Source of the DNA: an uncultured Flavobacteriales bacterium
GTDB taxonomy: Bacteria; Bacteroidota; Bacteroidia; Flavobacteriales_D; Sanyastnellaceae
DNA length: 5,159 nucleotides
Reading direction: 5' to 3'
Assembly (NCBI GenBank): GCA_938003665.1
Contig: CALKYI010000144.1
Location: forward strand, 1-5,159
The notes beneath the pieces are model-generated. The model saw only the letters and a list, made by a program, of their open reading frames with translations. It did no database searches and was not told the origin of the DNA. Of this stretch, positions 1-5,159 are shown piece by piece. Positions within the stretch are counted from its first letter, which is position 1. Every line of letters begins with the position of its first letter. The position numbers and the translations under genes are program-made.

Positions 1-164
1 TTGAGGCGCATTGGGACGGAACATCCGAAACCGAAGACCTCATCAAGCAAGAAACCAAGGCCACCATCCGTTGCATTCCATTGAAAGACGACGGCGAAGC
101 CGGTGCCTGTATTCGCACCGGAGCTCCCTCGGGGCGCCGCGTGGTCTTTGCACGGGCTTACTAA
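1..164 (+). CDS. proS: Prolyl-tRNA synthetase, C-terminal end (5' truncated by window edge)
   Basis: This is the last 53 codons of a class II prolyl-tRNA synthetase, the cytoplasmic enzyme that charges tRNA-Pro with proline using ATP. The frame opens at base 3 and ends at a TAA at 162-164. The tail contains HWDGT, the run KQETKATIRCIP, then CIRTGAPS and RRVVFARAY. These match the C-terminal extension of the archaeal/eukaryal-type (ProS type 3) enzyme, which is the usual form in Bacteroidetes. In that family the chain ends in a tyrosine whose carboxylate reaches the active site, and the terminal Tyr is present here. The remaining catalytic and anticodon-binding parts lie upstream of the window. 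The next gene starts 11 bases after the stop on the same strand, so the two may be co-transcribed. The identification comes from recognised motifs and not from an alignment. Confidence 0.9.
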   Translation, partial: EAHWDGTSETEDLIKQETKATIRCIPLKDDGEAGACIRTGAPSGRRVVFARAY

Positions 165-175
165 TTCAACGGATC

Positions 176-646
176 ATGGAGAATACCCCTATTGGACTGA
201 ATCCACAGGCAACCGCTGAGACGGTTGAAGGCTTGAACAGCCTATTGGCGGACTTGCAGATTTTTTATCAGAATGTCCGCGGTTTCCACTGGAACATCCG
301 CGGCGCTGAATTCTTCGAGCTCCACGCCAAATTCGAGGAACTCTACACCGACCTCCAGCTCAAAATCGATGAGGTCGCCGAGCGCATCCTAACCCTCGGC
401 GGTCGGCCGCTCCACACGTACGAAGCCTACCTCGCTGCGACGGATGTGCATGCGGTGAAGGACATCTCCAACGGTCCCGAAGCGCTGAAGCACTGCGTGG
501 CCGCGTTCAGTGTCTTGCTGTTGCGCGAGCGAGCCCTGCTCCAGCTTACGGGTGAAGGCGGCGACGAAGGCACCAACGCCCTGATGAGCGACTACATCCG
601 CGAGCAGGAAAAAACGGTCTGGATGTACCGCGCGTACCTCGGCTAA
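176..646 (+). CDS. dps: Dps-family DNA-binding / iron-storage ferritin-like protein
   Basis: This encodes a 156-residue protein of the Dps (DNA protection during starvation) family. These are cytoplasmic dodecamers that oxidise Fe(II), consuming hydrogen peroxide, and store the iron as ferric mineral. The length is typical for the family. The inter-subunit ferroxidase ligands are all visible with the correct spacing: His38 (in GFHWNIRG), His50 (in FFELHAKFEELY), Glu54 (often Asp in other Dps proteins), and Asp65 and Glu69 (in KIDEVAERI). The LGGRPLHT turn that follows is also typical. The N-terminus is short with no lysine-rich tail, so DNA binding like that of E. coli Dps is not evident; peroxide and iron detoxification is the safer role. 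The ATG at 176 is chosen because any longer start in this frame would overlap the proS tail and add non-family sequence. There is no Shine-Dalgarno sequence, as is usual in Bacteroidetes. It may be read from the proS transcript. Confidence 0.93.
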   Translation: MENTPIGLNPQATAETVEGLNSLLADLQIFYQNVRGFHWNIRGAEFFELHAKFEELYTDLQLKIDEVAERILTLGGRPLHTYEAYLAATDVHAVKDISNGPEALKHCVAAFSVLLLRERALLQLTGEGGDEGTNALMSDYIREQEKTVWMYRAYLG

Positions 647-661
647 AATTTTTCGCGGGGG

Positions 662-692
662 TTTGCCGATTGCAATCTCTGCAGTATATTTG
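662..692 (+). promoter_or_regulatory. Bacteroidetes-type sigma-70 promoter for tRNA-Glu
   Basis: A -33 element TTTG at 662-665 is followed, after 19 bases, by TATATTTG at 685-692. The latter is an exact match to the Bacteroidetes -7 consensus TAnnTTTG. The predicted transcription start falls a few bases downstream, just before the tRNA at 703. The spacing and position both fit a primary sigma factor promoter. It lies in the 56-base gap after the Dps stop codon, so the tRNA does not depend on the upstream genes. Confidence 0.85.
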
Positions 693-702
693 CGCCCCGT
701 TT

Positions 703-774
703 GGCCCGTTCGTCCAGGGGTTAGGACGCCAGGTTTTCATCCTGGAAACAGGGGTTCGATTCCCCTACGGGCTA
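703..774 (+). tRNA. tRNA-Glu (anticodon UUC)
   Basis: The full cloverleaf can be drawn. The acceptor stem GGCCCGT pairs with ACGGGCT, including a G-U first pair. The D stem is GTCC/GGAC, and the anticodon stem is CCAGG/CCTGG around the loop TTTTCAT, which gives anticodon TTC. The variable loop has 4 bases. The T stem AGGGG/CCCCT encloses TTCGATT. The discriminator base is A774. The CCA end is not encoded (CAA follows), so it must be added by the nucleotidyltransferase. The gene delivers glutamate to GAA and GAG codons. It has its own promoter immediately upstream and a terminator immediately downstream. Confidence 0.97.
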
Positions 775-777
775 CAA

Positions 778-811
778 CAAGAAAGGCACCCAACTGGGTG
801 CCTTTTTCTTG
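778..811. terminator. Rho-independent terminator, probably bidirectional
   Basis: A ten-base-pair stem, AAAGGCACCC (782-791) with GGGTGCCTTT (796-805), encloses the loop AACT and runs into a T-rich tract on the + strand. The pairing extends outward (CAAG at 778 with CTTG at 808) with a two-base bulge. It sits 3 bases after the tRNA and 17 bases beyond the stop codon of the convergent - strand gene. Its other arm also gives a T-rich run on the - strand, so it can end transcription from both sides. Confidence 0.9.
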
Positions 812-828
812 TCGTAAACTGAATTCGG

Positions 829-1218
829 CTACTTCGCCTTGAAATACCCGTAAATCGCCAACGCGAAGAACACCATGTCCGGTGCGATCATTTCGATGCT
901 GAAGTTCATCAGCTCGCTTTGGCCGAGGACCATGTTCATTACAACGAACATCGCGGCAATGCCGATGAGGTAGGCGATTAGAATGGTTTTGGCCACGTCG
1001 ATACCTGCCTTTCGAGAGGCAAGCAACAAGATGCCAATCATGAAGAAGGCGTGTCCTACGCCCACGTGCATGTTGGTGGCGAGGTGAAGGAGGTTCTCGT
1101 CTCCGTGGAATGCTTCGGCCAAGGCCATTTCGCCCATGGAAGACGCAAAAAACATGGCCATGCAGCCAATGAGGGTTTGGTACACACCTAGGATGGTGAG
1201 TGTTGTTGAGGTTTTCAT
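829..1218 (-). CDS. Small four-helix membrane protein, function unknown
   Basis: This encodes a 129-residue hydrophobic protein that I cannot assign to a named family. Four membrane helices can be read: about residues 6-27, 49-67, 77-98 and 110-127, with short connecting loops and a lysine-bearing C-terminus (YFKAK). A lysine at residue 2 precedes the first helix. The first loop (28-48) carries acidic residues and His38 and His45. The second helix holds two histidines, His51 and His56, in NMHVGVGHAFFM, and Met residues are abundant. Metal or haem binding is conceivable but is not shown. The ATG at 1218 starts directly before the first helix and is preceded by a T-rich stretch without a Shine-Dalgarno sequence. 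It converges on the tRNA-Glu unit, and the gene is probably monocistronic. Small membrane families with a four-helix layout (DoxX-like or DUF types) are alternatives that a profile search could test. Confidence 0.75.
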   Translation of the reverse strand: MKTSTTLTILGVYQTLIGCMAMFFASSMGEMALAEAFHGDENLLHLATNMHVGVGHAFFMIGILLLASRKAGIDVAKTILIAYLIGIAAMFVVMNMVLGQSELMNFSIEMIAPDMVFFALAIYGYFKAK

Positions 1219-1242
1219 GAAAAAAGAACGTAAGGGTTTGGC

Positions 1243-1276
1243 GCAATTTAGGTCGCCACTCCACAGTTTGTGTCAA
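1243..1276 (-). promoter_or_regulatory. Candidate promoter for the small membrane protein gene
   Basis: On the - strand, TTG (1276-1274) is followed after 23 bases by TAAATTGC (1250-1243). This imperfectly resembles the flavobacterial promoter pattern TTG, 17-23 bases, TAnnTTTG. It ends 24 bases before the ATG at 1218. The -7 match is imperfect (TTGC instead of TTTG), so the call is tentative. Confidence 0.35.
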
Positions 1277-1390
1277 CTGACCGTGAAGGTTTTGAACATC
1301 GCCTCAGTCCAATCTGGTGCTGTTTTGCCCCCACGGATTACCACTAAAATCCCCGCACTTGCAACAGCAGCGAGGACTTTTGGTTTGGAA

Positions 1391-3616
1391 TCAATCCTTG
1401 ACCAGTTGCAATTGCTGTTGGGTGCCAGCGAGGCGAACCAGCACGGTATACAAGCCGCTCGGTAGGTCAGTGGTGTTCAGCATCGCATTTCCGACACCGC
1501 TTTGACGATGTACCAATCTTCCTTGAAGATTATAGGCCTCTAATTCCCATGCGTCGTCAATCCGTAAGCCTTGGAGCTGGGCGTAGGTGTTCACCGGATT
1601 GGGGAAGATGGAAATTGACGGCTCGGTCGACTCCGCTTCCGCGACGCTTGACGCAGCGCTTTCGCAAATGACGTAGTTCAGGGTACTTGGCGGAGCTTCA
1701 CTGGTGCTCGACTCATCAATGACGATGTCGCCTTCTGGGTTCTTCACCATGTAGCCGCACTGCTCGGGGTAGACGATGGGAGCGGTGACCAGGAAATCGA
1801 CTTCCCCTTCATCGACGGTGACCACAGCGGTTCGGGTGGAGAATCCGATATAATCGGCGTACCCGTCTCCGTCAAAATCCGGGTTGAAAAAGATGTTCGC
1901 CTCGAGGCCCGATTCAGAGTACACGCCCAAGTTGCCGAAGTACCAGCCGTCGCCGGAATCGTCCGTGAAGGTGATTTCAATGAGTCCACAGGTGGGGTCT
2001 TCATCACACGGATTCAATCCATAGACATTGCAAGGGTCATCTCCGGGCACTCCCCACTCGTCGCTGCTGAACACCACGTTGCCGTAGTTGTCCGTGATGT
2101 AGTAGTCATGGTATTGGCCCCATCCGTCGTCGTTGTACACGACATCGATGCGGTGGCCGATGTCCACCGGAATGGAGAACGACTCGCTCCCCACGTTGAG
2201 CATGGTTTCAGAGGCGACTTCGATGCCATCGGCGAACACGTGCAAAGACGATCCTTCCCAGCCGTCTGGGCCGCCGAAGTCGCACGTCATGGTGATGGTC
2301 CATGCGCCGCACGTCCCTTCCGGGTCGGGAAAGTCAAAGGGCATCACTTCACCCAACGAATGCACGACCCCATTGTATGCCAGCATGTCGGCCTGGATGA
2401 CGGGGGCGGTGTTGGCTTGAACCCCGTTGTCATCAATGGTGATGTTGACGGTGCCCGAGTTGTCGTATGAGGCCAAATTCATTCCGTTGAAGAGGTCAGA
2501 ACTTTCGTACACCCCGGGTACAATGTGGGCGTCTACAATGTTGTCAATGAATTGGGACGACAGCAAGGCGTCGACGCTTTCAAACCCATTGGCTTCGGCC
2601 ATCGCGACAAAGGCGTCGTCTGTCGGGGCGAAAACCGTGAAAGGACCTTCGGCCGGTTCATTGTCGTTTAAGATGGGTTGGCCCCGGAGCGCTTGGTCCA
2701 AGCCTTCAGCCAAAATTGCCTGCTCGAAGATGGTGTGGTCCGGGCTTTGGACGATGACGTCCCAGGTCGTTGCGCTGGGGTAGCCTGCCGGCACCAGGAT
2801 TTCATCGATTACGTGAATCACGCCATTGAATGCCAAAATATCTTGGTAAAGGACGGTGGCTCCGTTGAGCATGATGCCGCCGTCATCCGCCACTGAAACG
2901 GCGAGGTCCTGGCCTTCCACGGTAGGGAGCACAGCGCCGTCTTGCAGGTCCTCGGCGAGGTAAACACCCGGCACCATGTGGTAGCTCAATCCCGCCACCA
3001 TGCCCTCGGTGAAGTTCAGGAGATCAAATGAATTTAAATTCATCAATTCCTGGAGCCCTTCGATGGCAGCAGAGTTGGGAAGAAACAACGTGTATTCGTC
3101 CAGCCCCTCCAAGTTCACGGTCGAACCAGGAAAGCCTCCACTCTGGCCGAAAAACGAACATCCGAAATACGATTGAAAAGCATAAGCGGACGCGTACGCG
3201 TCCATGTTTTCATTTGCACCAGAACCCCAGAAGCTCAGCATGACATCGCACAGCGTTTCTGCATCTACAACGATCGTCCCGGTCATGCCCAATTGGGGCT
3301 GAACTCCTATGGACGAAGTGAAGGTGTAAACGCCCGGAACGTCGAATGTGACCGTACCCATGCACACCCCGTCGATGTTGCCTACGGTTTCCTCAAGAAA
3401 GAAGGAAACGGGGTTGCTCTCCGCGGTGCCGTCTACGTTGTGGGTGCCTTCCGCGTTGACGAAGGCGACGGTTTGCCCCACGGAAATGGTGAATTCGCTG
3501 GGCGTGAAAAGAAAGTCGGTCAGGTAAACGGTGGTGTCGGCTTCGCATTGCGCGCGGGCAACCACGGCATTCAAGCCGGCGAAGATGAGGAGGAGGGGAA
3601 GGTGCTGTTTTCGCAT
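1391..3616 (-). CDS. Secreted multidomain fasciclin (FAS1) protein with cupredoxin-like N-terminus and T9SS sorting domain
   Basis: This encodes a 741-residue exported protein. Residues 1-22 form a signal peptide (cleavage after ARA, before Gln23). Residues 26-118 are a cupredoxin-like beta domain with GTHNV (His59) and LGMTGTIVV (Met111). The expected copper Cys and second His are Ser101 and Gly104, so type-1 copper binding is probably lost. FAS1 domain 1 spans about 124-276 (YTLFLPNSAAI, YHMVPGVY, NGVIHVIDEILVP). FAS1 domain 2 spans about 283-426 (FTVFAPTDDAF, AHIVPGVY, NGVVHSLGEV). Two related beta-rich modules follow at about 436-520 and 543-636, with DGW motifs and an acidic loop DFDGDGYAD (580-588). 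After a Ser/Thr/Pro linker, residues 667-741 form a type A T9SS sorting domain (SIFPNPV, YNLQGRLV, LPSGLYTV, LQLVKD end), which implies outer-membrane translocation and surface attachment or release. FAS1 domains usually mediate adhesion; that role is inferred here. The gene stands alone and diverges from the gene starting at 3766. Confidence 0.9.
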   Translation of the reverse strand: MRKQHLPLLLIFAGLNAVVARAQCEADTTVYLTDFLFTPSEFTISVGQTVAFVNAEGTHNVDGTAESNPVSFFLEETVGNIDGVCMGTVTFDVPGVYTFTSSIGVQPQLGMTGTIVVDAETLCDVMLSFWGSGANENMDAYASAYAFQSYFGCSFFGQSGGFPGSTVNLEGLDEYTLFLPNSAAIEGLQELMNLNSFDLLNFTEGMVAGLSYHMVPGVYLAEDLQDGAVLPTVEGQDLAVSVADDGGIMLNGATVLYQDILAFNGVIHVIDEILVPAGYPSATTWDVIVQSPDHTIFEQAILAEGLDQALRGQPILNDNEPAEGPFTVFAPTDDAFVAMAEANGFESVDALLSSQFIDNIVDAHIVPGVYESSDLFNGMNLASYDNSGTVNITIDDNGVQANTAPVIQADMLAYNGVVHSLGEVMPFDFPDPEGTCGAWTITMTCDFGGPDGWEGSSLHVFADGIEVASETMLNVGSESFSIPVDIGHRIDVVYNDDGWGQYHDYYITDNYGNVVFSSDEWGVPGDDPCNVYGLNPCDEDPTCGLIEITFTDDSGDGWYFGNLGVYSESGLEANIFFNPDFDGDGYADYIGFSTRTAVVTVDEGEVDFLVTAPIVYPEQCGYMVKNPEGDIVIDESSTSEAPPSTLNYVICESAASSVAEAESTEPSISIFPNPVNTYAQLQGLRIDDAWELEAYNLQGRLVHRQSGVGNAMLNTTDLPSGLYTVLVRLAGTQQQLQLVKD

Positions 3617-3765
3617 AGGGTGCAGTGTGCAAGTAGAACGCTCGACGAGACGTGAGCGATGTCAAATAGGCCTTGGTTCGACCATCATCCGGAATAAGCA
3701 ACCTAAATTGGGGGATGAATGTTTTAATTGTACAGTTCACATTCAACCCTGAAAAGACCCGTCGC
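3617..3765. promoter_or_regulatory. Divergent intergenic region with a candidate + strand -7 element
   Basis: This 149-base gap separates two divergent genes and must hold promoters for both. On the + strand, CCTAAATTG (3702-3710) resembles a Bacteroidetes -7 box. The ten bases at 3701-3710 are identical to those at the candidate -7 site before the 829-1218 gene. A clear -33 element at the right distance is not visible; the nearest T-rich triplets lie 24-28 bases upstream. No convincing promoter for the - strand FAS1 gene could be identified. There is no Shine-Dalgarno sequence before either ATG. Confidence 0.35.
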
Positions 3766-4380
3766 ATGCGCACATTAGCCCTCTTCACGCTCGCCTTTGC
3801 CTTCAATGTGCACGTCAGCTATGCCCAAGTCACCTCGGTCGGATGCGACTCCATGGCCTTGGTGGTCAACGTTGGATCCCAAGAGACCGCGTTGAGTTTG
3901 TATCATCCTGGCGGCTACCTCACTTGGCCACCCAGCGAAAACGTAATGGATTGGTCTTTTACGGATGAGGAGGGCAATGTGGTGTACGCAGAGACATTGG
4001 TCGACAACAACTTCATTTCCTTTAGCCACAATGTGCCCATCACCGACACCTTGTTCGTGTCCGTCCTCCTCACCAATGATTCATCCATTTATTACGATGG
4101 GAATCCAGTGGCTTGCCTGATCGAAGACTACCTGACGTGGGAAGAGACGGAGATTATCCCCGGCAGCTTGATCGGCAGTTGGACGCTCGGAGGTGCTGTT
4201 GGGACCTATGCCGGTGAGCCTTCAAACATGGGAGAGCTGATCCTCGGATTGCCTTCAGCGGCTAAGAAGCTGGTTTCCGTCGTGGATATCACGGGTCGGG
4301 AGGTGAACCCAGAACCGAATCAGTTGCTCTTTTTCATCTACGAGGACGGAACGGTGGAGAAGCGCTATTTCCTGCGCTGA
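3766..4380 (+). CDS. Secreted protein of unknown function with T9SS-like C-terminal tail
   Basis: This encodes a 204-residue exported protein. Residues 1-20 form a signal peptide with cleavage after SYA, before Gln21. The ATG at 3766 is preferred over an in-frame ATG at 3673 because it places the signal peptide at the N-terminus and is preceded by a purine-rich GAAAAG. The body (21-150) looks beta-rich, with CDSMALVVNVGSQET, LYHPGGYLTWP, VMDWSFTDEEGNVVYAETLV, and a segment with Cys117 (CLIEDYLTWEETEIIPG). Two cysteines (27 and 117) could form a disulfide. The C-terminus, residues 163-204 (SAAKKLVSVVDITGRE, then LLFFIYEDGTVEKRYFLR), matches a short tail recurrent in Flavobacteria secreted proteins and treated as a T9SS-type sorting signal. 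Molecular function is unknown. The metalloprotease gene follows on the same strand after 69 bases, so co-transcription is possible. Confidence 0.82.
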   Translation: MRTLALFTLAFAFNVHVSYAQVTSVGCDSMALVVNVGSQETALSLYHPGGYLTWPPSENVMDWSFTDEEGNVVYAETLVDNNFISFSHNVPITDTLFVSVLLTNDSSIYYDGNPVACLIEDYLTWEETEIIPGSLIGSWTLGGAVGTYAGEPSNMGELILGLPSAAKKLVSVVDITGREVNPEPNQLLFFIYEDGTVEKRYFLR

Positions 4381-4394
4381 GCACCGCCGCGCAA

Positions 4395-4408
4395 CTTCTC
4401 GCGAGAAG
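4395..4408. repeat. Perfect 14-base palindrome between two secreted-protein genes
   Basis: CTTCTCGCGAGAAG reads the same on both strands. It begins 14 bases after the stop codon at 4380 and ends 41 bases before the ATG at 4450. A short T run (GTTTTTAG) follows a few bases later. As RNA it could form only a five-base-pair stem with a four-base loop, which is weak for a terminator. An operator for a dimeric regulator is the other possibility. Neither is demonstrated. Confidence 0.4.
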
Positions 4409-4449
4409 ATGTGTTTTTAGGGTAGGCAATCCGATTCACACCTGCTTCG

Positions 4450-5159
4450 ATGAAGTTGAACACCCTTCTTTTGTTGGTCGCACTGGGATGTGCGCAAGGG
4501 GCCTTGGCCCAACATTTTTGTGGCTTTGATGCGTTGCACGCGCTGCACCGTGGAGATGAGGCGGCCTGCAATGACCGCGTTTTGGAGCGTTTGACTGGGA
4601 ATTTTGAGCGCACCGGAGAAACGCTCACAGTGCCCGTCGTGGTTCACATCATTCACAATAACGGACCGGAGAACATTGAAGACGCCCTCGTCCTCGATGC
4701 CATCGAATTCTTGAACGACGCCTTCTCCAACAACGGATATTACCAAAACGAATTAGGCGTGCAGACGGGCATTCAATTTTGCTTGGCTGCCGAGGATCCG
4801 GACGGCGCTTTCTCTTTAGGGATTGAGCGGGTGGAATCGGAATTGACCGACGTGCTGGTGCCGGCACAGGAAGCGGACTTGAAGTCCCTGAGCCATTGGG
4901 ATGCGACGCAGTACCTGAACATTTGGGTGGTAGAGGAAATCACGCGCGAGGCGGACAATGAGGCGGTCGTGGGGTTTGCGACCTTTCCGACAATGCACGG
5001 CGAGGCGCTCGACGGGATCGTGGTCGAATCCACAGCTATGGGGGCGTCGCCAACCGCTACAGCGGTAGTAGCCCACGAGGTGGGGCATTATTTGGGCTTG
5101 TATCACACCTTCCAAGGCGGTTGCCCGAACGATGATTGCTTCACCTCGGGCGATTTGGT
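4450..5159 (+). CDS. Secreted pappalysin-like (M43) zinc metalloprotease, 3' truncated by window edge
   Basis: The first 236 codons are present, with no stop before the window ends. Residues 1-20 are a signal peptide cleaved after ALA, before Gln21. Residues 21-58 look like a propeptide, with a CGFDALHALHRG segment (Cys24) in the place where family members often carry CGT or similar. The catalytic domain opens with TVPVVVHIIHN (60-70), typical of the family, followed by an insert-rich region with Cys109. The zinc site HEVGHYLGLYH lies at 209-219: His209, His213 and His219 bind zinc, and Glu210 is the catalytic base. The segment HTFQGGCPNDDC that follows is also typical of the family. The Met-turn and any C-terminal T9SS domain lie beyond 5159. 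M43 proteases are secreted and cleave proteins extracellularly; the substrate here is unknown. A lipoprotein alternative (Cys14) is less likely, as the lipobox is poor. Confidence 0.9.
   Translation, partial: MKLNTLLLLVALGCAQGALAQHFCGFDALHALHRGDEAACNDRVLERLTGNFERTGETLTVPVVVHIIHNNGPENIEDALVLDAIEFLNDAFSNNGYYQNELGVQTGIQFCLAAEDPDGAFSLGIERVESELTDVLVPAQEADLKSLSHWDATQYLNIWVVEEITREADNEAVVGFATFPTMHGEALDGIVVESTAMGASPTATAVVAHEVGHYLGLYHTFQGGCPNDDCFTSGDL

Noticed and set aside
11..175. In-frame upstream extension of the Dps reading frame to an ATG at 11
   Set aside because: It overlaps the proS tail in another frame and encodes an Arg/His-rich segment unlike any Dps N-terminus. The ATG at 176 gives the family's normal length.
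737..1276. Long - strand open frame overlapping the tRNA and the small membrane protein gene
   Set aside because: It would cross the tRNA terminator, and its His/Arg/Pro-rich product looks like an out-of-frame shadow. The membrane protein frame has sensible helices instead.
1273..1390. Open - strand frame after the FAS1 gene, with a plausible hydrophobic stretch (KVLAAVASAGILVVIRGG)
   Set aside because: There is no ATG before the hydrophobic part and no sign of a frameshift, since the FAS1 protein already ends correctly in a T9SS tail (LQLVKD). I treat it as chance, though a relic is possible.
2108..2896. Several + strand open frames inside the FAS1 gene
   Set aside because: They lie antisense to well-supported FAS1 and DGW domains and encode no recognisable motifs. 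They are explained by the GC-rich codon use of the real gene.
4483..4494. Possible lipobox around Cys14 of the metalloprotease
   Set aside because: The residues before the Cys are ALG, not the usual L-[AS]-[GA]. A good signal peptidase I site (ALA before Gln21) follows.
4365..5115. Several - strand open frames opposite the metalloprotease
   Set aside because: The + strand frame from 4450 has a signal peptide and a full HExxHxxGxxH zinc site, so the antisense frames are shadows.
1..5159. CRISPR arrays, insertion sequences, phage genes, toxin-antitoxin pairs or a new defence system
   Set aside because: I saw no regular repeats, transposase motifs, terminal inverted repeats or defence-type domains. 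The genes are chromosomal housekeeping and secretion-related.

Overview
The window looks like chromosomal DNA from a Bacteroidota bacterium, most likely a relatively GC-rich member of the Flavobacteriales. This rests on several signs: proteins ending in type IX secretion (T9SS) sorting domains, an exact Bacteroidetes-type promoter (TTTG, 19 bases, TAnnTTTG) in front of a tRNA gene, the lack of Shine-Dalgarno sequences, and an archaeal/eukaryal-type prolyl-tRNA synthetase tail ending in tyrosine. The genus cannot be named from the sequence alone.

Bases 1-811 (left part) are housekeeping and stress genes on the + strand. They hold the last 53 codons of prolyl-tRNA synthetase, then 11 bases later a complete Dps-family ferritin-like protein with all its ferroxidase ligands. 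A self-contained tRNA-Glu(UUC) unit follows, with its own promoter and a strong hairpin terminator. That hairpin can also serve the convergent gene beyond it.

Bases 829-1218 encode, on the - strand, a small four-helix inner-membrane protein of unknown function. Bases 1391-3616, also on the - strand, encode a 741-residue secreted protein. Its domains in order are a signal peptide, a cupredoxin-like domain that has lost two of four copper ligands, two fasciclin (FAS1) domains, two related beta-rich modules with DGW motifs, and a C-terminal T9SS sorting domain.

Bases 3617-3765 are a divergent intergenic region. To the right, on the + strand, lie a 204-residue secreted protein of unknown function with a T9SS-like tail, and a secreted pappalysin-like (M43) zinc metalloprotease that runs off the right edge of the window. 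The three right-hand proteins are all exported, and two carry visible T9SS-type C-termini. The right side therefore reads as a neighbourhood of cell-surface or secreted proteins, perhaps for adhesion and proteolysis. Nothing shows that they act together. I found no CRISPR array, mobile element, phage gene or recognisable defence system.
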